Source of the DNA: RH-AL1 sp965198485
GTDB taxonomy: Bacteria; Pseudomonadota; Alphaproteobacteria; Rhizobiales; Beijerinckiaceae
DNA length: 64,000 nucleotides
Direction: 5' to 3'
Assembly: GCA_965198485.1 (NCBI GenBank)
Contig: CBDAPQ010000005.1
Span: forward strand, 806,001-870,000
Shown: positions 18,201 to 26,725 of the stretch, piece by piece
Layout of the letters: each line of letters begins with the position of its first letter
Numbering within the stretch: position 1 is the stretch's first letter
Program-made: the position numbers and the translations under genes
The notes under the pieces: model-generated
What the model was told of the DNA's origin: nothing
The model's database searches: none
The model's input: only the letters and a program-made list of their open reading frames with translations

Positions 18201-18613
18201 GCCAGGATCACCGACTCTATGGCGAAGAACAGGAAGGTAAAGGAGGCGTAGATCAGCGATGTGACCGTCGATCCGATGTAGCCGAAACCGGCTCCGCGTG
18301 TGAGCAGGTCGATGTCGACGCCGTAGGTCGCGGCGTAAAAGCATATCGGCAGCGCGGTCGCGAAGATGACGCAGCTTACGACGATGATTGCGACCACCGC
18401 GTTGGTGAAGCCATAGTTCAACGTGATGGTGCCGCCGATCGCCTCCAGCGCTAGGAAGGAGACGGCGCCGAGTGCCGTGTTGCCGACTTTGGCCGCCGAC
18501 CAACGCCGCGCTTGTTTCGCCGTGAACCGAAGCGCAAAATCCTCGAGCGTTTGGTTGGCGACCCATTGATTGTATTCGCGCCTGACGCGATCGATCCGCT
18601 GACGTCCGACCAT
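15251..18613 (-). CDS. Hybrid histidine kinase with NCS1 permease-like sensor domain
   Basis: A 1120-residue membrane protein. Residues 1 to about 480 resemble cytosine/purine/hydantoin (NCS1) transporters with about 12 hydrophobic helices. A Cys-rich segment (CCICENAFEPEDIASC...CSLCCSLDARCNDLC) suggests a metal site. Two more helices lead to a HisKA domain (His678 in SHELRTPLN), an HATPase (NLLSNAIKFT, DTGPGIAAEDLERIF, GTGLGL) and a receiver domain (Asp963 in LFLLDIGLPG). The C-terminal 90 residues may be an output or HPt-like domain. It is divergent from urtA1, so it probably senses the amide/urea/nucleobase supply and controls that locus. Confidence 0.9.
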   Translation of the reverse strand: MVGRQRIDRVRREYNQWVANQTLEDFALRFTAKQARRWSAAKVGNTALGAVSFLALEAIGGTITLNYGFTNAVVAIIVVSCVIFATALPICFYAATYGVDIDLLTRGAGFGYIGSTVTSLIYASFTFLFFAIESVILAMALELCLGVPMTMGYLISALAVIPLVTYGISAISRFQVWTQPIFVLLNLAPIAAIALREPQALAEWRDYVGPSGDGFRLLSCGAAASVAIALIVQVGEQVDYLRFLPARNVKPRAWWLALVSAGPGWIVVGVLKLLLGSFLAVYLVRHGVAGDVAADPPRMYAVAFERLVGSRPVALGLTCMLVVVCQLKINVTNAYAGSIAWSNFFSRLTHSHPGRVVWLVFNVAVALLVMELGVYRALEQTLAFYSSVAVAWVGALVADLVINKPLGLSPPGIEFKRAHLYDINPVGVGAMTLAIIVATLAQLGLLGPVAKSVAPFLALSVALTGAPLIAWATRGRFYLARTPTNAWIGQETVTCCICENAFEPEDIASCPAYAGPICSLCCSLDARCNDLCRPHGRMHDQLSSGLNEVLPVAVRRYLSPQIIEFTLVFCLSLVLVVVMLGVIGLQIASDRRIEPALLSATLWKVFFSLAIMVAIVSWLFVLVQVSRRAAQNEALRQTERLMEEIDAHERTDAALKRAKEVAEAANFAKSRYVVGLSHELRTPLNTIMGYAQLLERSRDMAAKPRGQIAVMRRSANHLSGLIDGLLDISKIEAGKLDLSRDEISTEAFFAQICDMFSVQAAAKGIEFVCTIAKDLPETAATDEKRLRQILINLLSNAIKFTRRGRVTLSISYRNQVAEFRIVDTGPGIAAEDLERIFEPFERLQASGAEPGTGLGLTICRLLSNVMGGDIQVTSEVGTGTTFRLRLFLSRIDAGRVNAIIPATLDAGPIGAGRTVLVVDDDATHRVMIAEALAPLSLSVLAAADGEEGLAVAESARPDLFLLDIGLPGIDGWQLAETLRLRGHAAAKIVMLSASAMEEHRSAIATPFHDAFLMKPVDIERMSHTIVRLLSLEVVNERRPLSPPPPPPDLHVLELPAPADLQRLIQHCEIGYVRGLRDTLAAIASADENKRPFVERLESFVDVMDMRGLMAALERASEPAA

Positions 18614-18755
18614 GCCCTATGCTCGTCTAGCGAGATCGTCCCTGCAACAATGGTGCGCATGAGCAGACATGCAACGCGCGCACGGCTGGCACCTGCATCT
18701 GCTTATCTGAAGGTTCTGACAAGCCCAAGTTTAGCAGCCCTCTTGGTCGGCAGCA

Positions 18756-18772
18756 TACGTGGTCCTACGTAT
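18756..18772 (+). promoter_or_regulatory. Operator-like motif upstream of urtA1
   Basis: TACGTGGTCCTACGTAT ends 73 bases before the urtA1 ATG. The same motif with one change stands at the identical distance from urtA2, and CCATG-N3-CAGCG follows 22 bases later in both. A TACGT repeat 10 bases apart suggests a site for a dimeric activator, possibly the neighbouring LuxR-type regulator. Confidence 0.5.
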
Positions 18773-18844
18773 TTTCCTCCCGTGACCCTACCGCCATGGT
18801 GCAGCGTCATCGGCCCGTGCCGGATCGAACTTCCAGGGGGATTA

Positions 18845-20098
18845 ATGTCAGAGAACGACGATCGTAGCCGGTTGCCCTTGCTGAGGCGCCAAGTGCTGAA
18901 GGGCATGGCCGCGCTTTCGGCGACCACCTTCGTGACCACGCGGGGCTTGGCTGCACCCGCGACCTCGGCCGTGGACGCGACCGGCTTGGCTGTGACCGAC
19001 GACAGCGTTACCGTCGGCATCCTGCACTCGGCCACGGGTACGATGGCGATCTCCGAAACCGGCTCGATCGAGGCCGAGAAGCTTGCGATCTCCCAGATCA
19101 ATGCCGCCGGCGGCGTGCTCGGCAGGCAGATCAAGATCATTCAGGAGGACGGCGCCAGCGATTGGCCGACCTTCGCCGAGAAGGCCAAGAAACTGCTGGT
19201 TAACGACAAGTGCGCGGCGGTGTTCGGCTGCTGGACCTCAGCCTCTCGAAAGGCCGTGCTGCCGGTCTTCGAACAGTATAACGGCATGCTCTACTATCCG
19301 ACCTTCTACGAGGGTCTCGAGCAATCGAAGAACGTGATCTACACCGGCCAGGAGGCGACGCAGCAGATCCTCGCCGGCCTCAATTGGGTCGAGAAGGAGA
19401 AGAAGCCCAAAAGCTTCTACCTTATCGGCTCGGACTACATCTGGCCGCGGACCTCCAACAAGATCGCACGCAAGCATATCGAAAACGTCCTGAAGCAGAA
19501 GGTCGTCGGCGAGGATTATTTCCCGCTCGGCCACACCCAATTTAATTCCGTCATCAACAAGATCAAGCTGAAGAAGCCGGACGTGATCTTCACCACCGTG
19601 GTGGGTGGCTCCAACGTCGCCTTCTACAAGCAGCTTAAGGCAGCGGGCGTCGATCTCTCGAAGCAGATGCTGATGACGATCTCGGTCACCGAGGACGAGA
19701 TCGACGGCATCGGCGGCGACAACATTGCCGGAGCCTACGCCTGCATGAAGTACTTCCAGTCGATCGACAGCAAGCCCAATCACGAGTTTGTCGCCGCGTT
19801 CAAGAAGATGTGGGGCGAGAAAACCGTGATCGGTGACGTCAGTCAGGCGGCCTACCTCGGCCCTTGGCTGTGGAAGTTCACCGCCGAGAAGGCCGGCAGC
19901 TTCGACGTCGACAAGATCGCCGCCGCCTCGCCCGGCATCGAGTTCAAGGACGCGCCGGAAGGATACGTCAAGATCCACCCCAACCATCACCTCTGGTCGC
20001 AGACCCGTGTCGGTCGCGCCAAGCTCGATGGCCAGTTCGACGTCGTCTACACGTCCGAGCTGATCGAGCCAAATCCCTTCCCCAAGGGTTACCAGTAG
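18845..20098 (+). CDS. urtA: Urea/amide-type ABC transporter substrate-binding protein, copy 1
   Basis: A 417-residue periplasmic binding protein of the UrtA/FmdD/AmiC class. It has a Tat-like leader (PLLRRQVLKGMAALSATTF), then TVGILHSATGTMAISE, WPTFAEKAKKLL and the family core YYPTFYEGLEQSKNVIYTG and SDYIWPRTSNKI. The C-terminal PEGYVKIHPNHHLW is typical. The ATG at 18845 has GGGGG upstream. It is very similar to copy 2 at 21822. The ligand could be urea, formamide or a short amide; the nearby amidase and formamidase favour amides. Confidence 0.9.
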   Translation: MSENDDRSRLPLLRRQVLKGMAALSATTFVTTRGLAAPATSAVDATGLAVTDDSVTVGILHSATGTMAISETGSIEAEKLAISQINAAGGVLGRQIKIIQEDGASDWPTFAEKAKKLLVNDKCAAVFGCWTSASRKAVLPVFEQYNGMLYYPTFYEGLEQSKNVIYTGQEATQQILAGLNWVEKEKKPKSFYLIGSDYIWPRTSNKIARKHIENVLKQKVVGEDYFPLGHTQFNSVINKIKLKKPDVIFTTVVGGSNVAFYKQLKAAGVDLSKQMLMTISVTEDEIDGIGGDNIAGAYACMKYFQSIDSKPNHEFVAAFKKMWGEKTVIGDVSQAAYLGPWLWKFTAEKAGSFDVDKIAAASPGIEFKDAPEGYVKIHPNHHLWSQTRVGRAKLDGQFDVVYTSELIEPNPFPKGYQ

Positions 20099-20170
20099 GC
20101 CTGCAGGAGCGAACAGGACGTTGACCGTCTCGTTCGCTCCTCGCTCCAATCGGCATGATGGGTCCAGATC

Positions 20171-21709
20171 ATGACTGACAGCATGGATGCCGCCGGTCTT
20201 GCGATCGAGCTGAGCGTCGCTGGCGCCCAGGCTGCATTCGCCCGCGGCATCAGCGCCGAGGCGCTGGCGAGAGCCTTTCTCGATCGCGTGGCGGCGCTCA
20301 ATCCGACCTACAACGCCATCATCACCATGAACGAGGCCGCGCTCGAAGACGCGCGCGCCATCGACGCGCGCCGGGCCGCCGGCGAGACTCTCGGACCGCT
20401 CGCTGGCGTCCCGGTAGTTGTCAAGGACACGATGGACATGGCCGGCCTAACGAGCACAGGCGGGTGGCATTTCCTATCGTCGAAGGCCGGCGGCACCGAT
20501 CTCACGCCCGCCACCGATTCGCCCGTCGTGGCGCGGCTGCGCGCCGCCGGCGCAGTGATCCTGGGTAAGACCAACGTGCCGGTTCTGAGCGCAACCGGCA
20601 GTCACGCCGACGACAGTTGGGCCGGCCCGACCCTCAACGTCTCCATGCCAGACCGCAAGCCCGGCGGCAGCACCGCCGGCACGGCGGCGGCCGTCGCCGC
20701 CAGCCTCTGCGTGCTCGGCCTCGCCGAGGAAACCGGCGGTTCCATCCAGAACCCGGCCTCGGCGCAGGACCTGGTCGGCGTTAAGCCGACCTTCGCGCTC
20801 GTGCCCAACGCCGGCGTCATGCCGCTCGCCGGCAGCACGCGCGACGTGGTCGGGCCGATCGCGCGATGCGTGCGCGATGCCGCGCTGACGCTCGACGTGC
20901 TGGCGGGCTACACGGCCGATGATCCCAAGACCGTTGCGGCGATCGGCAAGATCCCGCGCGGCGGCTACGCTGCCCGCCTCTCCGCCGACGCGCTCAAGGG
21001 CAAGCGCATCGGGCTCTACGGGCCGGGCTGGCGCAACCTGCCGCTTTCCGACGAGGCGGCGACGCTCTACGCGCGTGCCCAGGAGGAACTCGTCGCAGCC
21101 GGCGCGACGCTCGTCGCGGACCCTTTCGCCGACTCGGGCTTCGCCGCCCTGGCGCAGCCCGCGCCGGGTCTCGACTACTTCGATGCGCGCGGCATGGAAT
21201 CGCTGCCCTACGACATGGAGATCTATCTCCGCCGCATGGGCGCGACCGCGTCGCTGCGCTCATACGAGGCTTTCGCCGAAGCGACCGCCGCCGAGAACCC
21301 GTTCGCACCCGGCGGCGTGCTGTTCTACATGGCGGCGCTGCCCGACTTCGTGGCCTGCCGCGCCGATCCCACGGCACCCCCGGATCTCTCGACCTTCCGG
21401 TTCTTGCGGGAGAGATACCTCGCGATCTTCACCGACGTCATGGCGCACCATGGCCTCGAAGCCCTCGTCTTCCCGCAGATGCGTGATGAACTACCTCCGC
21501 GACATGGGCCGGGCGCGATCCACGAGACGTCCGTCTGCGAGATCAACATCGCGGGCCTGCCAGGCGTTACGGTTCCGGCTGGAACCTATGCATCCGGCTC
21601 GCCCTTCGGCCTGATCTTCATCGGCCCGGAATGGAGCGAGGCATCGCTGCTGTCGTTCGCTTTTGCCTACGAGCAGGCGACGCAGCATCGCAAGCCGCCG
21701 TCGCTTTGA
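20171..21709 (+). CDS. Amidase signature family hydrolase
   Basis: A 512-residue cytoplasmic amidase of the Ser-cisSer-Lys type. The catalytic triad is Lys85 (PVVVKDTMD), Ser167 (PGGSTAGTAAAVAA) and Ser191 (ETGGSIQNPAS). The usual GGSSGG is changed to GGSTAG. It lies between two urtA copies and before the permease genes, implying hydrolysis of an imported amide to acid plus ammonia. The exact substrate cannot be read from sequence; allophanate hydrolase-like or aliphatic amidase activity are both possible. Confidence 0.88.
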   Translation: MTDSMDAAGLAIELSVAGAQAAFARGISAEALARAFLDRVAALNPTYNAIITMNEAALEDARAIDARRAAGETLGPLAGVPVVVKDTMDMAGLTSTGGWHFLSSKAGGTDLTPATDSPVVARLRAAGAVILGKTNVPVLSATGSHADDSWAGPTLNVSMPDRKPGGSTAGTAAAVAASLCVLGLAEETGGSIQNPASAQDLVGVKPTFALVPNAGVMPLAGSTRDVVGPIARCVRDAALTLDVLAGYTADDPKTVAAIGKIPRGGYAARLSADALKGKRIGLYGPGWRNLPLSDEAATLYARAQEELVAAGATLVADPFADSGFAALAQPAPGLDYFDARGMESLPYDMEIYLRRMGATASLRSYEAFAEATAAENPFAPGGVLFYMAALPDFVACRADPTAPPDLSTFRFLRERYLAIFTDVMAHHGLEALVFPQMRDELPPRHGPGAIHETSVCEINIAGLPGVTVPAGTYASGSPFGLIFIGPEWSEASLLSFAFAYEQATQHRKPPSL

Positions 21710-21732
21710 TCGATCCGCGACGGATCGGGGTC

Positions 21733-21749
21733 TACGTGATCCTACGTAT
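21733..21749 (+). promoter_or_regulatory. Operator-like motif upstream of urtA2
   Basis: TACGTGATCCTACGTAT, one base different from the urtA1 copy, again ends 73 bases before the start codon and is again followed 22 bases later by CCATG-N3-CAGCG. It implies a second, separately controlled promoter inside the cluster. Confidence 0.5.
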
Positions 21750-21821
21750 GTCGCACTTCCATCAACTCGGCCATGCTTCAGCGGCTGGGGCGTGCGCGAC
21801 GTTCTGCGAAACCGAGATCCA

Positions 21822-23078
21822 ATGACAGACGGTAAGACGAGAAACTCCATGGTCCTCGACCGCCGCCAGGCTCTCATGGGTGGTCTAGCGGCATCCTCGA
21901 CACTACTGCTGGCTTCCAGCGCACGGGCCGCTCCGCCTCCGACCAGCGCCGTCAACACGACCGGCCTCGCCGTTACCGACGACGCCGTGACGGTCGGCAT
22001 CCTACACTCGATCACCGGCACGATGGCGATCTCCGAGACCGGTGCGGTGGAAGCCGAGAAGCTCGCGGTCTCGCAGATCAACGCTGCCGGCGGAGTGCTG
22101 GGGCGGCAGATCAAGATCATCCAGGAAGATGGAGCCAGCGACTGGCCGACCTTTGCCGAAAAGGGGCGCAAGCTCCTCGTCAGCGACAAATGCGCGGCGG
22201 TCTACGGCTGTTTCACCTCCGCCTCCCGCAAAGCCGTGCTCCCAATCTTCGAGCAGTATGACGGGATCCTCTACTATCCAACCTTCTACGAGGGTCTCGA
22301 ACAATCGAAGAACGTGATCTACACCGGCCAGGAGGCGACGCAGCAGACGCTGGCGGTGCTAAACTGGCTCGGCAAGGAGAAGAAGGCCAAGACCTTCTAC
22401 TTCATCGGCTCGGACTACATCTGGCCGCGGACCTCGAACAAGATCGCCGGCAAGCACATCGACAACGTGCTCAAGGGCAAGGTCGTCGGCGAGGATTATT
22501 TCCCGCTCGGCACCACGCAGTTCAACACCGTCATCAACAAGATCAAGCTGAAAAAGCCGGACGTCATCTTCTCCACCGTGGTCGGCGGTTCCAACGTCTC
22601 GCTCTACAAGCAACTCAAGTCTGCCGGCATCGACCTCGACAAGCAGCTGCTCGTCGGGCTGGCGGTGACCGAGGACGAGATCCACGGAATCGGCGGCGAG
22701 AATTACGCCGGCGCCTACAGCTGCATGAAATATTTTCAGTCGATCGACAATCCGGCGAACAAGGCCTTCGTCGCGGCCTACAAGGCGATGTGGGGACCCA
22801 ATGCCGTGATCGGCGATCCGCAGCAGGCGGCCTATCTCTCGCCCTTCCTCTGGAAGATGGCGGTCGAGAAGGCCGGCAGCTTCGACGTCGATAAGGTTGT
22901 GGCCGCATCGCCCGGCATCGAGATGAAGAACGCACCCGAAGGCTACGTGAAGATCCACCCCAACCATCACCTTTGGTCGCGCTCGCGCGTCGGCCGCGCT
23001 AAGCCGGACGGCCAATTCGATATCGTCTACACCTCGGACCTCATCGAGCCCAACCCTTTTCCCAAAGGCTATCAGTAG
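21822..23078 (+). CDS. urtA: Urea/amide-type ABC transporter substrate-binding protein, copy 2
   Basis: A 418-residue paralogue of the 18845 gene with the same core (TVGILHSITGTMAISE, WPTFAEKGRKLL, YYPTFYEGLEQSKNVIYTG, SDYIWPRTSNKI). It differs mostly in the leader and in patches such as LLVGLAVTEDEIHGIGGENYAG. A signal sequence (ALMGGLAASSTLLLASSARA) directs export. It is 30 bases upstream of the permease gene and probably feeds it directly. Two binding proteins sharing one permease could widen the substrate range. Confidence 0.9.
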   Translation: MTDGKTRNSMVLDRRQALMGGLAASSTLLLASSARAAPPPTSAVNTTGLAVTDDAVTVGILHSITGTMAISETGAVEAEKLAVSQINAAGGVLGRQIKIIQEDGASDWPTFAEKGRKLLVSDKCAAVYGCFTSASRKAVLPIFEQYDGILYYPTFYEGLEQSKNVIYTGQEATQQTLAVLNWLGKEKKAKTFYFIGSDYIWPRTSNKIAGKHIDNVLKGKVVGEDYFPLGTTQFNTVINKIKLKKPDVIFSTVVGGSNVSLYKQLKSAGIDLDKQLLVGLAVTEDEIHGIGGENYAGAYSCMKYFQSIDNPANKAFVAAYKAMWGPNAVIGDPQQAAYLSPFLWKMAVEKAGSFDVDKVVAASPGIEMKNAPEGYVKIHPNHHLWSRSRVGRAKPDGQFDIVYTSDLIEPNPFPKGYQ

Positions 23079-23108
23079 GTCGTCCGTGCTCCAACGAAGA
23101 GACATGTC

Positions 23109-24035
23109 ATGCTAGGCGGATATTCCTTCGGCGATCTTGGCTCCATCTTCGTGATGCAGGGCTTCGCCGGGCTGATCCTGTTCTCCGTCTTCGTGTTGAT
23201 GGCGCTCGGGCTGGCCATCATCTTCGGGCAGATGGGCGTCATCAACATGGCGCATGGCGAGTTCATGATCCTGGGCGCATACGTGACATATCTGACGTCT
23301 CAGGCGTTCCAGACCTACGCTCCGGCGCTGTTCGGGATCTACTTCTTCGTCGCCGTCGTGCTGGCCTTTCTCGCCTCTGGCGCGCTTGGGCTCCTCGTCG
23401 AATGGACCTTGATCCGGCGCCTCTACCATCGCCCGCTCGACACGCTGTTGGCGACGTGGGGCCTGAGCCTCATCCTGCAGCAGGTGTATCGCTCCGTCTT
23501 CGGCGCCCGCGAGGTCGGTGTCGAACTCCCGCAGTGGATGCTCGGCTCCTGGCAGGCGACCGACTCTATTCAGATCCCGATCAACGGCATGATCATCATG
23601 GGGCTCACGATCCTCATCACGATCGGTGTCGGTTACCTGATGTACCGTTCTCGCTGGGGCCGCTCGGTTCGCGCTGTGGTGCAGAACCGGCCGATTGCCG
23701 GCGCCGTGGGAATCAATACGGAACGCGTCGATCGCTACACCTTCGGCATCGGCTGCGGCATCGCAGGCATCGCCGGCGCGGCGTTCACGATGATCGGGTC
23801 GACCAGTCCGACCTCCGGCCAGCTCTACATCGTCAACGCCTTCCTCATCGTGGTCTTCGGCGGCGCGCAGAGCCTGATTGGCACCATCGCCTCGGCCTTC
23901 ACGATCTCGCAGACGCAATCGACGCTCGAGTTCTTCCTCTCGGGATCGATGGCCTCCGTCATAACGCTACTCCTCGTCGTCGGCCTGCTCATGCTGCGGC
24001 CGCAGGGGCTGTTCGTACTCAAAGTCCGACGCTGA
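23109..24035 (+). CDS. urtB: Urea/amide ABC transporter permease UrtB
   Basis: A 308-residue branched-chain/urea-type permease with about eight hydrophobic helices. Family markers are LAIIFGQMGVINMAHGEFMILGAY near the N-terminus and NRPIAGAVGINTERVDRYTFGIG in the coupling-loop region. The length is the short UrtB form without the periplasmic extension. It is followed by urtC after 11 bases. Confidence 0.9.
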   Translation: MLGGYSFGDLGSIFVMQGFAGLILFSVFVLMALGLAIIFGQMGVINMAHGEFMILGAYVTYLTSQAFQTYAPALFGIYFFVAVVLAFLASGALGLLVEWTLIRRLYHRPLDTLLATWGLSLILQQVYRSVFGAREVGVELPQWMLGSWQATDSIQIPINGMIIMGLTILITIGVGYLMYRSRWGRSVRAVVQNRPIAGAVGINTERVDRYTFGIGCGIAGIAGAAFTMIGSTSPTSGQLYIVNAFLIVVFGGAQSLIGTIASAFTISQTQSTLEFFLSGSMASVITLLLVVGLLMLRPQGLFVLKVRR

Positions 24036-24046
24036 GGAGGGTCGTC

Positions 24047-25180
24047 ATGCCCAACGGAACAAGCTTCTTTGGACGCGCCGGCTGGCTGAACTTCGCGGTG
24101 TTGGCGTTCGTGCTCATCGTGATTCTCCCGGCGATGCTCGACCCGTTTCGCCTCAATCTTGCCGGCAAGTACCTGACTTACGCCTTCGTCGCCGTCGGCC
24201 TCGTCATCTGCTGGGGTTACGGTGGCATCCTGAGCTTGGGCCAGGGCGTGTTCTTCGGCCTCGGCGGTTACTGCATGGCGATGTACCTGAAGCTCGAAGC
24301 CTCCAGCGTCGCGAACACCAAGATCCAGTCGACACCTGGCATTCCCGACTTCATGGACTGGAACCAGATCACCTCGCTTCCGGCGCTCTGGATGCCCTTC
24401 AGAAGCTTGCCGTTGACCCTGATCCTCGTGCTCGCGGTGCCGGTGCTGCTCGCTGCCATCCTCAGCTACGCTATGTTCAAGCGGCGCGTCGGCGGTGTCT
24501 ATTTCGCCATCATCACGCAGGCCGTGGCCTCGATCCTGACGATCCTCATCATCGGCCAGCAGGGCTACACCGGCGGCGTCAACGGCATCACGGACTTGCG
24601 CACGTTCCACGGCTGGGACATCCGGACCGACCACGCCCACACCGTGCTCTACTTCGTCAACGTGGTACTGCTGCTGGGCGTGCTATTGATCGGCCAGTAC
24701 ATCACTCGCTCCAAGCTCGGTCGCATCCTGGTCGCGATGCGAAGCAAGGTCGATCGCGTGCGCTTCTCCGGCTATTCGGTGGCCGGCTTCCAAGTCTTCG
24801 CCTTCTCCGTCGCGGCACTGTTTGCGGCGATCGGTGGCGCGATGTTCACGCTTCAGGTCGGCTTCATGTCGCCCTCATTCGTCGGGATCACTCCCTCCAT
24901 CGAGATGGTGATCTACACCGCCGTCGGTGGGCGCTACTCCTTGTTCGGCGCGATCTACGGCACACTCCTGGTCAACTACGCAAAAACGAGCTTCTCGGAG
25001 AGTTTCCCGCAGCTCTGGCTTTTCGGCCTCGGCGCGCTGTTTATTGGCGTCGTGCTGCTGTTTCCCAACGGGCTCGCCGGCATCTACCGCTCCACGCTGG
25101 AAGCCCGCGTGAAGAAGCTTCTCGGCGTCCGACTGGTGAAGGACGATCCGGCCGACGCGCTGCAGCAACCAGCGGAGTAG
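24047..25180 (+). CDS. urtC: Urea/amide ABC transporter permease UrtC
   Basis: A 377-residue second membrane subunit. CWGYGGILSLGQGVFFGLGGYCMAMYL is the LivM/UrtC signature; GGVNGITDLRTF and RFSGYSVAGFQVFAFSVAALFAAIGGAM mark the C-terminal half. The ATG at 24047 has a strong GAGGAGG site. A longer upstream frame is only the overlap with urtB. It partners UrtB, with UrtD and UrtE as ATPases. Confidence 0.9.
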   Translation: MPNGTSFFGRAGWLNFAVLAFVLIVILPAMLDPFRLNLAGKYLTYAFVAVGLVICWGYGGILSLGQGVFFGLGGYCMAMYLKLEASSVANTKIQSTPGIPDFMDWNQITSLPALWMPFRSLPLTLILVLAVPVLLAAILSYAMFKRRVGGVYFAIITQAVASILTILIIGQQGYTGGVNGITDLRTFHGWDIRTDHAHTVLYFVNVVLLLGVLLIGQYITRSKLGRILVAMRSKVDRVRFSGYSVAGFQVFAFSVAALFAAIGGAMFTLQVGFMSPSFVGITPSIEMVIYTAVGGRYSLFGAIYGTLLVNYAKTSFSESFPQLWLFGLGALFIGVVLLFPNGLAGIYRSTLEARVKKLLGVRLVKDDPADALQQPAE

Positions 25181-25183
25181 GTG

Positions 25184-25936
<753 letters not shown>

Positions 25937-25957
25937 TTATCACGCTGGGGGATCCCA

Positions 25958-26659
25958 TTGTCTTCATCCGTCCTGGTCGTTGATGACCTTCACGTTGCCT
26001 ACGGTCAGAGCGAGGTGCTGCACGGTCTAAGGCTGGCGCTTGCACAAAACGAGATCGTCGCGTTGATGGGCCGCAACGGCATGGGCAAGACCACGCTCAT
26101 GAAGGCGCTTATCGGGCTTTTGCCGATCAGGCGAGGCGCCGTCAGGATCGATGGTGCCGAGATCGGTGGCTTGAAGAGCTATCAGCGCGTTGCCAAGGGC
26201 ATCGCCTACGTGCCGCAAGGGCGGATGGTCTTCTCCTCGATGACTGTCGAGGAGAACATCGAGACGGGGCTGGGCAAGGCCAAGAAGGGCTCCGTTCTTG
26301 CCGAGATTTACGAGCTCTTCCCGGTGCTCAAGGAGATGCGAAAGCGCCGCGGTGGCAATCTCTCCGGCGGTCAGCAGCAGCAGCTCGCCATCGCCCGCGC
26401 TCTTGCCAGCGAACCCAAGGTGCTGCTGCTCGACGAGCCGACCGAGGGTATCCAGCCTTCCATCATCCGCGAGATGGCGCGCACGTTGAAACGCATTCGC
26501 GACCAGCGCGGCTTGTCCATCCTCGTGTCGGAGCAGGTGTTGAGTTTCGCACTCGATGTCGCCGATCGCGTCGTCGTCATCGAGAACGGCGATCTCGTCC
26601 ACGAAGAGACGGGCGACGCCATCGACGGTGCCAAAATTTCCAGTTTCCTGTCTGTCTAG
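25958..26659 (+). CDS. urtE: Urea/amide ABC transporter ATP-binding protein UrtE
   Basis: A 233-residue ATPase with Walker A (GRNGMGKTTLMKAL), signature LSGGQQQQLAIARAL and Walker B (VLLLDEPTEGIQPS), as in UrtE/LivF. Its start is a TTG at 25958 preceded by a GGGGGA site; no ATG gives a complete N-terminus. It closes the five-component transporter. Confidence 0.92.
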   Translation: MSSSVLVVDDLHVAYGQSEVLHGLRLALAQNEIVALMGRNGMGKTTLMKALIGLLPIRRGAVRIDGAEIGGLKSYQRVAKGIAYVPQGRMVFSSMTVEENIETGLGKAKKGSVLAEIYELFPVLKEMRKRRGGNLSGGQQQQLAIARALASEPKVLLLDEPTEGIQPSIIREMARTLKRIRDQRGLSILVSEQVLSFALDVADRVVVIENGDLVHEETGDAIDGAKISSFLSV

Positions 26660-26725
26660 ACAGACAGGTGTTCGCTTGGCGGGGCAAAACGCTTCGCTTC
26701 GCAGGGCTTGAAGAAGGAGTGCAAC

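Noticed and set aside
18680..18710. Possible sigma-54 promoter (TGGCAC...TGC) before urtA1
   Set aside because: The GG-to-GC spacing is one base too long, so it does not meet the strict -24/-12 rule.
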